A DNA stretch of 55,005 nt from JBEAUL01 sp041161475 (GTDB lineage: Bacteria; Pseudomonadota; Gammaproteobacteria; UBA6186; Azoamicaceae). Below, piece after piece: positions 26,887-35,066 of this stretch. The stretch covers positions 1 to 55,005 of the forward strand of contig JBEAUL010000075.1 in assembly GCA_041161475.1 (NCBI GenBank), written 5' to 3'. A model generated the notes under the pieces. It had not been told where the DNA came from, made no database searches, and saw only the letters and a list, made by a program, of their open reading frames with translations. How positions within the stretch are numbered: the first letter of the stretch is position 1; each line of letters opens with the position of its first letter. The position numbers and the translations under genes are program-made.

Positions 26887-28164
26887 ATGGCGTTGATGGT
26901 TCAGAAATATGGTGGCACGTCGGTCGCAACGGTTGGGTTGATTCGGCATGTCGCAAAAAAGATAAAAGAAACCCGATTGGCAGGGCATGATGTGGTTGTC
27001 ATTGTTTCTGCAATGGGGGGAGAAACCGATCGATTAGAGAATTTGGCAAAAAGTATTTCAAATGAACCTAATCCGAGAGAGCTTGATGTGTTATTGGCAA
27101 CTGGTGAACAGGTATCGGTTGCTTTGCTGAGCATGGCCTTGATGGAGGAGGGAGTGGAAGCCATTTCAATGCTGGGCCATCAAATTCCGATTGTTACTGA
27201 TGGTGTTTTTAACCACGCACGTATTGTTGAAATTGCCGATACGACGATTCATCAGGCATTGGGTGCTGGAAAAGTGGTCATTATTGCCGGTTTTCAAGGC
27301 GTAGATAGGGATGGACAGCTCACTACTTTAGGGCGCGGAGGGTCTGATACCACAGCAGTGGCAATAGCGGCCGCGTTGGGGGCAGATGAGTGCCAGATCT
27401 ATACCGATGTAGAAGGCGTTTATACGACCGATCCGAAAGTGGTTACAGAGGCGCGACGTATTCCTTCTGTCACGTTTGAAGAGATGCTGGAGCTGTCGAG
27501 TTTGGGGGCTAAGGTATTACAAAGCCGAGCGGTAGAATTTGCGGGAAAATATCAGGTACCTGTGCGCGTTTTGTCGACATTTGCGCCGGGTCAGGGAACC
27601 TTAATCACGCATCAATCGGGTTGTTCGGACATGAGTCGTTCAGTGATTTCTGGTATTGCATTTTGTCGCCGACAGTCAAAACTGGGCATAAAAGGCATTC
27701 CGGATAAGCCGGGGGTGGCTGCAAAAATATTAGGCCCTCTGGGGCTTGCGAATATTGAAGTCGATATGATGGTACAGAATATCGCACGAGAAGGACGTCT
27801 AGACTTTATTTTTACGGTTTCCCGTAGAAATTATAAAAAAGGATTAGAAATTATTCAGTCGATTGCCGAATTTGTTCAAGCAGAAGAGGTAACCGGTGAA
27901 GAACAGGTGGCCAAGTTATCACTGATTGGGGTGGGCATGAATTCTCATCCGGGTGTTGCGAGTCAGATGTTTGAAGTCTTAGGTGCTGGAGACATCAATA
28001 TTCATTTGATTGCGACCTCAGAAATAAAAATTTCAGTTGTGGTAGACGAAAGTTGCTTGGATTTAGGGGTTCGCACCTTGCATGAAGCGTTTTCATTGCA
28101 TGCAGACCCACAAGAGGTTGAGTTAAACGAACATTCAACCATCAATAACATAAAAACAATGTAA
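26887..28164 (+). CDS. lysC: Aspartate kinase LysC
   Basis: Aspartate kinase phosphorylates aspartate, the first step towards diaminopimelate, lysine, threonine and methionine; diaminopimelate is used by MurE of this window. The 425 residues contain the kinase domain (VQKYGGTSV at the start, GRGGSDTTAVA, DVEGVYTTDP, LSSLGAKVLQSRAVE) and two C-terminal ACT domains (about 270-340 and 345-410; the second has GVGMNSHPGVASQMFEVLG) for feedback control by lysine/threonine. A short extension follows the usual C-terminus. Confidence 0.97.
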   Translation: MALMVQKYGGTSVATVGLIRHVAKKIKETRLAGHDVVVIVSAMGGETDRLENLAKSISNEPNPRELDVLLATGEQVSVALLSMALMEEGVEAISMLGHQIPIVTDGVFNHARIVEIADTTIHQALGAGKVVIIAGFQGVDRDGQLTTLGRGGSDTTAVAIAAALGADECQIYTDVEGVYTTDPKVVTEARRIPSVTFEEMLELSSLGAKVLQSRAVEFAGKYQVPVRVLSTFAPGQGTLITHQSGCSDMSRSVISGIAFCRRQSKLGIKGIPDKPGVAAKILGPLGLANIEVDMMVQNIAREGRLDFIFTVSRRNYKKGLEIIQSIAEFVQAEEVTGEEQVAKLSLIGVGMNSHPGVASQMFEVLGAGDINIHLIATSEIKISVVVDESCLDLGVRTLHEAFSLHADPQEVELNEHSTINNIKTM

Positions 28165-28201
28165 ACGTAAAGAAATAAAATAAAGGGAAGGAGATTGGCG
28201 T

Positions 28202-28441
28202 ATGTTAATTTTAACCAGACGAGTTGGTGAGACAGTCATCATTGGTGATGAAGTCATGGTCACCGTATTAGGAGTAAAGGGGAACCAGGTCCGTATTGGC
28301 GTGAATGCGCCTAAAGACGTCTCTGTACATCGTGAAGAAATTTATCAACGTATTCAACGTGAAAAGGTCAGTGGCTTAGAAAAAGCGCTACATGAAGCGA
28401 AAGCGGCGCATCATCAGCACGATGAAGACGAAGACGCTTAA
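28202..28441 (+). CDS. csrA: Carbon storage regulator CsrA/RsmA
   Basis: CsrA is a small dimeric RNA-binding protein that controls translation and stability of mRNAs through GGA motifs. The product begins with the invariant MLILTRRVGETVIIGDEV and keeps the RNA-contacting VHREEIYQRI. At 79 residues it is longer than the usual 61-65, with a His/Asp/Glu-rich tail. The leader GGGAAGGAGA contains two GGA triplets across the ribosome site, so autoregulation is possible. The lysC-csrA-tRNA-Ser order is conserved in Pseudomonas-like species. Confidence 0.97.
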   Translation: MLILTRRVGETVIIGDEVMVTVLGVKGNQVRIGVNAPKDVSVHREEIYQRIQREKVSGLEKALHEAKAAHHQHDEDEDA

Positions 28442-28465
28442 TTTTCATCCATTTTTTATAATACA

Positions 28466-28505
28466 GGGCTAGATTTTTGCGCGTCATTTTGGTAGACTCT
28501 AGCCC
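28466..28505 (+). repeat. 8-bp inverted repeat upstream of tRNA-Ser
   Basis: GGGCTAGA (28466-28473) and TCTAGCCC (28498-28505) are perfect inverted copies separated by 24 nt, in the gap between csrA and tRNA-Ser. A TAGACT at 28493-28498 could be the -10 element of the tRNA. The long loop argues against a terminator. Confidence 0.4.
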
Positions 28506-28549
28506 AGTCCTTGGCTTAAATATATCGCATATTAGAGCAAAAGGGCGGA

Positions 28550-28642
28550 GGAGAGATGGCCGAGCGGCTGAAGGCGCTCCCCTGCTAAGGGAGTATGGGG
28601 CCAAAAGCTCCATCGAGGGTTCGAATCCCTCTCTCTCCGCCA
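28550..28642 (+). tRNA. tRNA-Ser (GCU)
   Basis: A 93-nt class II tRNA: acceptor GGAGAGA/TCTCTCC, anticodon GCU in CCTGCTAAGG, a long variable arm (TATGGGGCCAAAAGCTCCATC), T-loop GTTCGAATC and encoded CCA. It closely follows the E. coli serV body. It reads AGC/AGU codons. Confidence 0.97.
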
Positions 28643-28707
28643 TATCGTTATCCAATTAGAATAATAAAGAATATTTATATCCCAATTTTTCATCCAGATA
28701 TTTTTGC

Positions 28708-28734
28708 TATGATAGACCGAACATCAATGTTCGG
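28708..28734 (+). promoter_or_regulatory. Extended -10 promoter and palindrome of the 469-residue gene
   Basis: TGC-TATGAT (TATGAT at 28708-28713) is an extended -10 element. Immediately downstream, at the expected transcription start, lies CCGAACATCAATGTTCGG (28717-28734), an inverted repeat with two perfect 8-bp arms and a 2-bp centre. AAGGA follows at 28736-28740 and the TTG start at 28749. The repeat can act as an operator or, in RNA, as a 5' hairpin next to the ribosome site. Confidence 0.5.
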
Positions 28735-28748
28735 CAAGGAACTGCTGA

Positions 28749-30158
28749 TTGAACAATAAAACCAAGCAACAGAAAAAAAAAGAAATATTCGAACGCACAG
28801 ATCCGGTTTTAGATCGTCCATTTTTGGCAAATGATTTTGCTTGGTTGTCGCAAAATCGGTATGGGCGATGGCGCCCTAATGCACCCGAAGTAGGACATGC
28901 AGTCATTCATCAGGCAGCAGATGGCACCGAAATTGCGGAACAATACACAATATCTCATCAGAATGACTTAACCGAAAATAGCATCAATGAACAAAAGAGC
29001 GATATTGTGCCTTGTGTTAAACATCTTATGCGCATTGAAGCGATTCAGTCTCCCATGAACCAGGAAGGGGATACGGTCTTGTGTTACCGCGCGGTCACGG
29101 AAGAAGGTGTGCCCATGATTGGAAGTCGCGCAAACAAAATTGAAATCAGTGATATGGCAACAGGTACCGTAGAGAAGGCCAGAGTGGTCTATTTTTCTCC
29201 AGAAAGAGCCGATCATTTTTATGGTTCTGGAAAAAAAATGCCCATATTTAAAGAAAATTTGTCTTTAAAGCAGTTAACACTAAAAGAAGCTTTGGAAAAT
29301 GCCGTTAAAATAAAAGGGTTGAAAAACATAAGCATTAGCCCCGAAGATGTTGCGCTGAGAGTGAATATGGACAGACAGCGTGGCCAAAAAAAGACAATGG
29401 GTAATCGTTCAGCATCAGACGAATACAGACGGGTGTTACAATCAGAAAAAGCAAACTTGCTTTCACCTGAATTGTTGAATAAATTAACCGAGGCAATCGA
29501 GGCGGATTTATCTATTCTTACTGAGTCTCAAAAAAAACCAGAGTGGGCACATGTGTACGCCTTTGCATTGATGCTGGTATCTGAGAATCCCCAGGTTCCT
29601 GACAATTTGGTGGCTGCACCCCGTTGGTTTAATACGGCCATGTTGGTATTAGAGTCTACGGCCATTTGGTTTTCCCTTAATCGCCCCAATGCATTAATCC
29701 ATATGCAGGCAATCTTTGAGACCTTGCTAGATACCGATATTTTGAATAAGGGAGCCTATCAAATCAGTATAGAGGAGCAATCTCGTTGTATACGATTATT
29801 TGAATCTTACGATTTGTCCCTTGAACATGCGATGTTTAGAAGCCCATCAGATTTAGCTCAGTTGAGTGCCATCAGTTACGCCTTATTAAGCAATGCCTTG
29901 CCTAAGAGTCGCTATGCGGTTGAGGGTCAAACAATTCAGGCAGACTTACCGGTTATTAATGCGATGACGATGGTTCCTTTGGGGATAAATACGATAAAAA
30001 CGCAAACAACAGCTCCCAAGTTGGTGGCTCAATCGAGTATTGAAAAACAATCTGAAAAGCCCAAAATGCTTTTATTTTCTTATATGCCTGGTTTTTCATC
30101 TTTTTCTACGCTGTTGTCAGTACCAAGGCGGTTATTAACGGCCATCATAAGAAAATAA
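28749..30158 (+). CDS. 469-residue hypothetical protein between tRNA-Ser and tRNA-Arg
   Basis: No family is recognised. The start is TTG with AAGGA 8 nt upstream. The protein is soluble in appearance: a Lys/Gln-rich N-terminus, a mixed region to about residue 170, then mostly helical segments (about 180-385), a region of small and polar residues and a basic, hydrophobic C-terminus ending in IIRK. No signal peptide, enzyme motif or transmembrane segment is clear. It has its own promoter and palindrome and lies in a spot where tRNA-Ser and tRNA-Arg are normally adjacent. A secreted host-directed protein is one possibility, but nothing in the residues proves it. Confidence 0.75.
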   Translation: MNNKTKQQKKKEIFERTDPVLDRPFLANDFAWLSQNRYGRWRPNAPEVGHAVIHQAADGTEIAEQYTISHQNDLTENSINEQKSDIVPCVKHLMRIEAIQSPMNQEGDTVLCYRAVTEEGVPMIGSRANKIEISDMATGTVEKARVVYFSPERADHFYGSGKKMPIFKENLSLKQLTLKEALENAVKIKGLKNISISPEDVALRVNMDRQRGQKKTMGNRSASDEYRRVLQSEKANLLSPELLNKLTEAIEADLSILTESQKKPEWAHVYAFALMLVSENPQVPDNLVAAPRWFNTAMLVLESTAIWFSLNRPNALIHMQAIFETLLDTDILNKGAYQISIEEQSRCIRLFESYDLSLEHAMFRSPSDLAQLSAISYALLSNALPKSRYAVEGQTIQADLPVINAMTMVPLGINTIKTQTTAPKLVAQSSIEKQSEKPKMLLFSYMPGFSSFSTLLSVPRRLLTAIIRK

Positions 30159-30244
30159 GGTTAATATTAGTTAAGTAACTTATTTGTTTTATCGAGTCTA
30201 TGGATTAAAAAAGCCTGTATTTAAATAATTTACCCAAAAGCCGC

Positions 30245-30273
30245 TTGTTTTTTGAAAACCCAGCAGATATAAT
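30245..30273 (+). promoter_or_regulatory. Promoter of tRNA-Arg
   Basis: TTGTTT (30245-30250), 17 bp, TATAAT (30268-30273), followed by the GC-rich discriminator GCGGCC typical of stable-RNA promoters under stringent control. The leader before the tRNA contains nested AAGCTT/CTTAAG inverted repeats (30279-30308). Confidence 0.6.
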
Positions 30274-30317
30274 GCGGCCTTAAGCTTGATAACAAAGCTT
30301 ATCTTAAGTCGATATAT

Positions 30318-30395
30318 GCGCCCGTAGCTCAGTTGGATTAGAGTACCTGGCTACGAACCAGGCGGTCGGAGGTTCGAATCCTTCCGGGCGCGCCA
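30318..30395 (+). tRNA. tRNA-Arg (ACG)
   Basis: Acceptor GCGCCCG/CGGGCGC, anticodon ACG in CTACGAA (A34 would be modified to inosine by TadA), T-loop GTTCGAATC, encoded CCA; 78 nt. It reads CGU, CGC and CGA codons. Confidence 0.96.
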
Positions 30396-30447
30396 TCTAC
30401 AAGGTCAAACTTTTAGATAATCAGCATAAAAACAATGTAGATTGTAC

Positions 30448-31082
30448 ATGAACCTATTATTTTTATTCGCCATTCTCTGATGATTTTGAAGAAGAATTCG
30501 AAGAATTTTGTGAGAAACAACCACAAGAAGTAGTAGAATGGGTTAAGCTGTTTAAAAAGGCACAAGAGAAGCTGGAGAGTATCCGTAAAAGTGTTTCTGA
30601 TTTGCATGAAGACATAACCCGTGATCTTAACCCTGGTTCGGAGTTGAACTATCCTCTACCTCAAGAAATAGAACAAGCACTCTTGCCCAAAATTAGGAAC
30701 GTCCTAAGGGCTATAAACAACTTTTGCACAATTACAGGCCATGCTTCGTTAAGCCTTCAAGCGAAAAGAATAGAAGCTGAGATGATGTTTTTCACATACA
30801 GGACTAGGGAAAAAACATTACCTGCACTGGGTTATCTTGTGTTGGCAACGCTGTATGCTGCTGCCAAATTCTTTACAGATCTTGCGTTGAAAGCAAAGGC
30901 TTATGTTCGCGATACGCAAGTACCAAACCCTGAGTATGAAAGCGATAAAAGTCAATTTCCAACAATTGGTTACAGAACTAAGAAAAGCCTCAGATAGCCA
31001 CGACAACATTACCCTATGCAGGTCTTCTCTACAAGCACTATCCTTACAAGAGATGCTACTTTTACTCGATAGACTTCTCTGA
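30448..31082 (+). pseudogene. Frameshifted gene for a roughly 210-residue helical protein
   Basis: Coding-quality sequence continues through three frames. It opens at ATG 30448 and shifts by one base at the T run 30460-30464. It then stays open through 30602-30950, where an in-frame TTG at 30602 gives an isolated 131-residue frame. It shifts by one base again at the A run 30947-30950 and ends at TGA 31080-31082. Removing one T and one A restores one frame of about 210 residues: an acidic start (SDDFEEEFEEF), a coiled-coil-like helix (WVKLFKKAQEKLESIRKSV), a central hydrophobic helix (LPALGYLVLATLYAAAKFF) and a leucine-rich end. The family is unknown. Two assembly errors would give the same picture. 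Confidence 0.55.
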
Positions 31083-31097
31083 TGGATAAAAACACGC

Positions 31098-31502
31098 ATG
31101 AGCGATAAAACCTTACCCCGAATATTGGTGGTAGAAGACGAAGAAGTAATTCGGTTTAATCTTGAGGCTTTTTTGCACGACGAAGGCTATGAAGTCTTTT
31201 TGGTGGGTTCTGGCGAAGAATGTCTCGATATTTTGGCCAAGGAAAAAATCGATGTGGCCATTATTGATATGCGTCTTCCACAAATGGATGGGAATGTGGC
31301 CATATTAGAAGCCAGGCGTATTAACCCTATGCTAAAATTCATTATTTATACTGGGTCATCAGGCTATGTATTACCGCAAGAATTGATCGATATTGGATTA
31401 CAACCCACGCAAATTTTACGCAAGCCCTTACAAGACATGGCCATGTTAACCACGCTTATTCAAGAGTTAATGGCCGACAAGCCCACTGATGCCAACGCTT
31501 GA
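31098..31502 (+). CDS. Single-domain response regulator
   Basis: A 134-residue receiver domain without an output domain. The acidic pocket is Glu13/Asp14, the phospho-acceptor is Asp57 (IIDMRLPQMDG), with Thr85 and Lys109 at the switch positions. Such CheY-like proteins act through protein contacts or phosphorelay. No histidine kinase is nearby, so its partner is unknown. It starts 16 nt after the broken gene and is followed by a 131-nt gap before mlaF. Confidence 0.9.
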   Translation: MSDKTLPRILVVEDEEVIRFNLEAFLHDEGYEVFLVGSGEECLDILAKEKIDVAIIDMRLPQMDGNVAILEARRINPMLKFIIYTGSSGYVLPQELIDIGLQPTQILRKPLQDMAMLTTLIQELMADKPTDANA

Positions 31503-31633
31503 CTGTCTGTTTAGGTTAAGAACGGCACCGATTTTGCCTACAGTTTAATCATCAGCGAATGGATTTTAAGGTGACAGCCTGCAAAGACCTATGGTATTAA
31601 ACATGATTTGCGCAATAATTAGGTACACTGTGT

Positions 31634-32467
31634 ATGGATAAGCCGACAATGCGGTCAGGCGATGGTTCCAAATCGTTTGTTAAGCTCGAAGCCGTGTGTT
31701 TTTCACGGGGTGACCGTCGCATTTTTGATACCGTAGATATTCAGGTTAAGACTGGCAAGATTACGGCGATTATGGGGCCCAGTGGCTCAGGGAAAACCAC
31801 TTTATTGCGCTTAATTGGTGGGCAGTTAACGCCCGATAGCGGATCGGTTTATGTTGATGGCCTTGATTTGCAAGCCTTAGGCAGAAGTGCCTTATACGAT
31901 GTGCGTCGTCGGATGGGGATGTTGTTTCAAAGTGGCGCCTTGTTTTCTGATATGTCTGTCTTTGAAAATGTTGCCTTCCCTTTACGAGAACACACGAAAC
32001 TCCCTGATTTTATGATTCGAGATTTGGTGCTGATGAAGCTCCAAGCCGTTGGGCTACGGGGTGCGCATGCGCTTATGCCTGCCGAATTGTCTGGTGGTAT
32101 GGCACGACGAGTTGCTTTAGCCAGGGCGATTGCTTTAGACCCAGCCCTATTAATGTTTGATGAGCCTTTTGCAGGTCAAGACCCAATCTCTATGGGTGTT
32201 TTGGTAAAATTGATTCAAATGTTAAATCAAACCTTAGGTATGACCGTGATTATTGTCTCGCATGATGTGCAAGAAACCATGAGTATTGCAGATGAGGCAT
32301 ATATCATCTCAGATGCCCGAGTCATAGAGTATGGTACGCCCAATCAGTTGGAGAGCAGTCAAAATGGCTGGGTACAACAATTTTTAAATGGATTGCCAGA
32401 TGGACCTGTGCCCTTTCATTATCCGGCAAACGCCTATGCCAATGACTTATGGGATGCACAGACATGA
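31634..32467 (+). CDS. mlaF: Phospholipid transport ATP-binding protein MlaF
   Basis: MlaF is the ATPase of the inner-membrane MlaFEDB complex that maintains outer-membrane lipid asymmetry. In 277 residues it has Walker A GPSGSGKTT, the LSGGMARR signature, Walker B LLMFDEPF and the switch His in VSHD. mlaE begins inside its last codon (ATGA overlap). Confidence 0.97.
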   Translation: MDKPTMRSGDGSKSFVKLEAVCFSRGDRRIFDTVDIQVKTGKITAIMGPSGSGKTTLLRLIGGQLTPDSGSVYVDGLDLQALGRSALYDVRRRMGMLFQSGALFSDMSVFENVAFPLREHTKLPDFMIRDLVLMKLQAVGLRGAHALMPAELSGGMARRVALARAIALDPALLMFDEPFAGQDPISMGVLVKLIQMLNQTLGMTVIIVSHDVQETMSIADEAYIISDARVIEYGTPNQLESSQNGWVQQFLNGLPDGPVPFHYPANAYANDLWDAQT

Positions 32468-33252
32468 CCGTGATGGCAAGGGTTCAGGATGTAGGGCAAA
32501 GTGCCATTTGGTGGCTACGAGAAACAGGGCGTACGGGTATTTTTCTTTTCCAAGTGTTGTGTGGCTTACCCAGTTGGCCTGGCTCAATGCAACGCTTTAT
32601 CCAACAGCTATATTCCGTAGGTGTACTCTCGCTGATCATTATCGTGTTATCCAGTTTATTTATTGGGATGGTATTGGGTTTACAGGGGTATACCATTTTA
32701 GTGAAATTTGGGGCGGAACAGGTATTAGGTCAGTTAATCGCCTTAAGTTTGGTGCGAGAATTGGGTCCAGTCGTCGCGGCTTTACTCTTTGCAGGGCGAG
32801 CGGGATCGGCTTTAACCGCTGAAATTGGTTTGATGAAGGCGACCGAGCAGTTGTCTTCTTTAGAGATGATGGGGGTCGATCCGCTTAAGCGAATTGTGGC
32901 GCCTCGTTTTTGGGCTGGACAGTTTTCAATGCCCTTGCTGGCCCTTATTTTTAATGCGGTGGCGATTTATGGTGGCTATATGGTTGGCGTAAAGTGGTTG
33001 GGCGTCGATGGAGGCGCTTTTTGGGCCAATATGCAATCAGCGGTCGATTTTCACGAAGATGTTGTCAATGGACTGATAAAAAGTGTGGTGTTTGGTACCG
33101 TGACAACCTGGATAGCCTTGTACCAAGGGGTTGTTTGTGTGCCAACTGCAGAAGGTATTGGACGTGCGACCACGAAAACGGTAGTCTACGCATCATTGGC
33201 TGTATTGGCCATGGACTTTTTTCTAACAGCCGTAATGTTTGGTAATTTATGA
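32464..33252 (+). CDS. mlaE: Phospholipid transport permease MlaE
   Basis: MlaE is the permease of the Mla complex, with about five to six membrane segments. The family motif VRELGPVVAALLFAGRAGSALTAEIGLMKATEQL is complete. I take ATG 32464, which overlaps the mlaF stop, giving about 262 residues; an upstream ATG at 32449 would add five. Confidence 0.96.
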   Translation: MTVMARVQDVGQSAIWWLRETGRTGIFLFQVLCGLPSWPGSMQRFIQQLYSVGVLSLIIIVLSSLFIGMVLGLQGYTILVKFGAEQVLGQLIALSLVRELGPVVAALLFAGRAGSALTAEIGLMKATEQLSSLEMMGVDPLKRIVAPRFWAGQFSMPLLALIFNAVAIYGGYMVGVKWLGVDGGAFWANMQSAVDFHEDVVNGLIKSVVFGTVTTWIALYQGVVCVPTAEGIGRATTKTVVYASLAVLAMDFFLTAVMFGNL

Positions 33253-33260
33253 GGAATAGC

Positions 33261-33758
33261 ATGAAAATACGGGTTGTTGAAGTAACAGTAGGGGCTTTTG
33301 TCTTGGCAGGCATTTTGTCTCTGGCCATGTTAGCCCTAAAAGTCAGCGGTTTACATACCGTATTTCAGGACGATCACGGTTATCACGTGCGCGTTGAGTT
33401 TTCTAATGTCGGTGGTTTAAAAATTCGTTCAAAAGTAACCATGGGTGGGGTGTTGGTTGGGCGCGTATCGGATATCAGTTTAGACCCAGAAAGCTTTAAT
33501 GCAACGGTTAGCTTGGTGATTGACAATCGATTTCCAAATATTCCATCAGACAGTCGTGCCTCCATTTTAACGGCAGGTTTGTTGGGAGATAATTATATCA
33601 GCTTGGCGCCTGGGTTTAGTGATACCCCGCTTAAAGAGGGCGATCGTATTGTGCTTGAAAATACAGATTCTGCCATGATATTAGAGCAGTTGGTGGAGAA
33701 ATTTTTGGGACAAAAAGCTTCAGAAGGTCCAGATGAAAACCACGAAAAAAAAAAGTAG
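33261..33758 (+). CDS. mlaD: Phospholipid-binding MCE protein MlaD
   Basis: MlaD is anchored in the inner membrane and forms the hexameric MCE ring that exchanges phospholipid with MlaC. The product has an N-terminal membrane helix (VTVGAFVLAGILSLAMLAL) and one MCE domain (FSNVGGLKIRSKVTMGGVLVGRV). The ATG at 33261 has GAGGA just upstream; another ATG at 33249 overlaps the mlaE stop. Its length of about 165 residues is slightly below E. coli's 183. Confidence 0.95.
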   Translation: MKIRVVEVTVGAFVLAGILSLAMLALKVSGLHTVFQDDHGYHVRVEFSNVGGLKIRSKVTMGGVLVGRVSDISLDPESFNATVSLVIDNRFPNIPSDSRASILTAGLLGDNYISLAPGFSDTPLKEGDRIVLENTDSAMILEQLVEKFLGQKASEGPDENHEKKK

Positions 33759-33809
33759 TGCAATCAATCGCCGATCTTCAGTAATCATCAGCAGTAACGG
33801 AGAGTAAAG

Positions 33810-34442
33810 ATGAATATAAGCTTATTTAACGTCATACGGTTTCGGTGGGTCCCTGTACTACTATTGCTTTTACCATTGCATATGGCATGGGCACAAGAAC
33901 CTGTGCCGATGTTAAAGGGCGTGACAGATGCTGTATTGACGCAATTGCGGACCCACCGCAGTGAATTAAAGTCACACCCCAATCGTATTTATAATATTGC
34001 GGAACATTTAATTATTCCGCATGTCGATTTTGTTGAAATGGGGCGATGGATTGCGGGTCGTAATGCTTGGAATAAAGCCTCCGAAGCCGAGCAAAATGCC
34101 TTTATCGCCGCATTTAAAAATTTAGTGGTTAGAACCTATGCGACTTCGCTGTTACAGTATACCGATCAAACGGTTGAATTTATGCCTTTAAAATCGGGTA
34201 CCGATCGTGAACGTTTACAAGTGACCAGTTATATCAAGGGTGGCGACAGGGGCCCCATCAAAATAGACTATCGTCTGATCAAACATGAAGACAAATGGCT
34301 GGTATACGACATTATCATCGAAGGAGTGAGTTTGCTTAAAGGGTACCAAGCGCAATTTTCTCAAGACGTGCGACAACAAGGCTTAAGCTATGTCACTCGA
34401 AAAATTCAAGGACACAATACAAGTCAAAACAGGGAATCGTGA
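33810..34442 (+). CDS. mlaC: Periplasmic phospholipid shuttle MlaC
   Basis: MlaC carries phospholipid between outer-membrane MlaA and the MlaD ring. The 210-residue precursor has a signal peptide with predicted cleavage at AWA/QE (near residue 29) and the Tol-Ttg2 fold (LIIPHVDFVEMGRWIAG, LVVRTYATSLLQYTDQ, DYRLIKHEDKWLVYDIIIEGVSLL). GGAGAG precedes the ATG. Confidence 0.95.
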   Translation: MNISLFNVIRFRWVPVLLLLLPLHMAWAQEPVPMLKGVTDAVLTQLRTHRSELKSHPNRIYNIAEHLIIPHVDFVEMGRWIAGRNAWNKASEAEQNAFIAAFKNLVVRTYATSLLQYTDQTVEFMPLKSGTDRERLQVTSYIKGGDRGPIKIDYRLIKHEDKWLVYDIIIEGVSLLKGYQAQFSQDVRQQGLSYVTRKIQGHNTSQNRES

Positions 34443-34449
34443 GGGAGCG

Positions 34450-34779
34450 ATGGATACAGGGGTTAATGCTTTGAATAAACGGTTACCGACCATTGTAGCA
34501 AAGCCAAACCAAGGGCTCGTGTTGTCCGGATTCATTTCTTTTGATACCGTCATGTCCGTGTATGAGCAAGGATTAATCTTGTTAAAGGCCCAACCGAACA
34601 CTGTGGTGATTGATTTAACCGGCGTTTTACATGGAGACAGTAGCATTTTGGCCTTGCTGAGCGCCTGGATTCGGTATACGATGGGTCAAGAAAAAAAAAT
34701 TCAGTTGATCCATTTACCTCAATCGCTGTTGCATTTAATGCGATTAAGTGGTTTAGAGCGCATTTTTCCAATCAAATAA
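34450..34779 (+). CDS. mlaB: STAS-domain protein MlaB
   Basis: MlaB is the cytoplasmic STAS subunit that binds MlaF and activates the Mla ATPase. From ATG 34450, preceded by GAGGGAG, the product is 109 residues with the STAS pattern (GLVLSGFISFDTVMSVY, NTVVIDLTGVLHGDSSILALL). A start at 34390 inside mlaC is possible but lacks a ribosome site. Confidence 0.88.
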   Translation: MDTGVNALNKRLPTIVAKPNQGLVLSGFISFDTVMSVYEQGLILLKAQPNTVVIDLTGVLHGDSSILALLSAWIRYTMGQEKKIQLIHLPQSLLHLMRLSGLERIFPIK

Positions 34780-34820
34780 TGTGCGTAAATAAAAAGCATT
34801 TTTAAGGTATTTTTAGTTAA

Positions 34821-35066
34821 ATGATAACAGTAGCCGAAGTAACCGCTTTGATTCAGTTGGCATTGCCAGATGCAACTGTTCGGGTAGAGAGCGATGATTC
34901 ACAGCATTTTGATGCGGTGGTCATTTCGCCAAGCTTTACGGGCAAACGCCCCGTTCAACGACAACAGTTGGTCTATGCTGCACTAAACGATCACCTCCTC
35001 AGTGGTCGCTTACATGCCTTGGCCCTTAAAACACTTACGCCGGAAGAATATACAGGAGCCCTATAA
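34821..35066 (+). CDS. ibaG: BolA-family protein IbaG
   Basis: IbaG (YrbA) is a small BolA-type protein that pairs with monothiol glutaredoxin in iron-sulfur handling. The 81 residues keep the BolA layout with SDDSQHFDAVVISPSFTGKRPVQRQQLVYAAL and an LHALALKTLTPEEY end. The stop directly abuts the murA ATG, as in the mla-ibaG-murA order of E. coli. Confidence 0.93.
   Translation: MITVAEVTALIQLALPDATVRVESDDSQHFDAVVISPSFTGKRPVQRQQLVYAALNDHLLSGRLHALALKTLTPEEYTGAL

Noticed and set aside
28368..28655. A 95-codon minus-strand frame over the end of csrA and tRNA-Ser (begins with an EREGFEPS-like string)
   Set aside because: It is another antisense-tRNA artefact, and it overlaps csrA and tRNA-Ser completely.
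30602..30997. A stand-alone 131-residue gene starting at TTG
   Set aside because: Good coding sequence extends upstream and downstream in the neighbouring frames, so it is better explained as the middle of a frameshifted gene.
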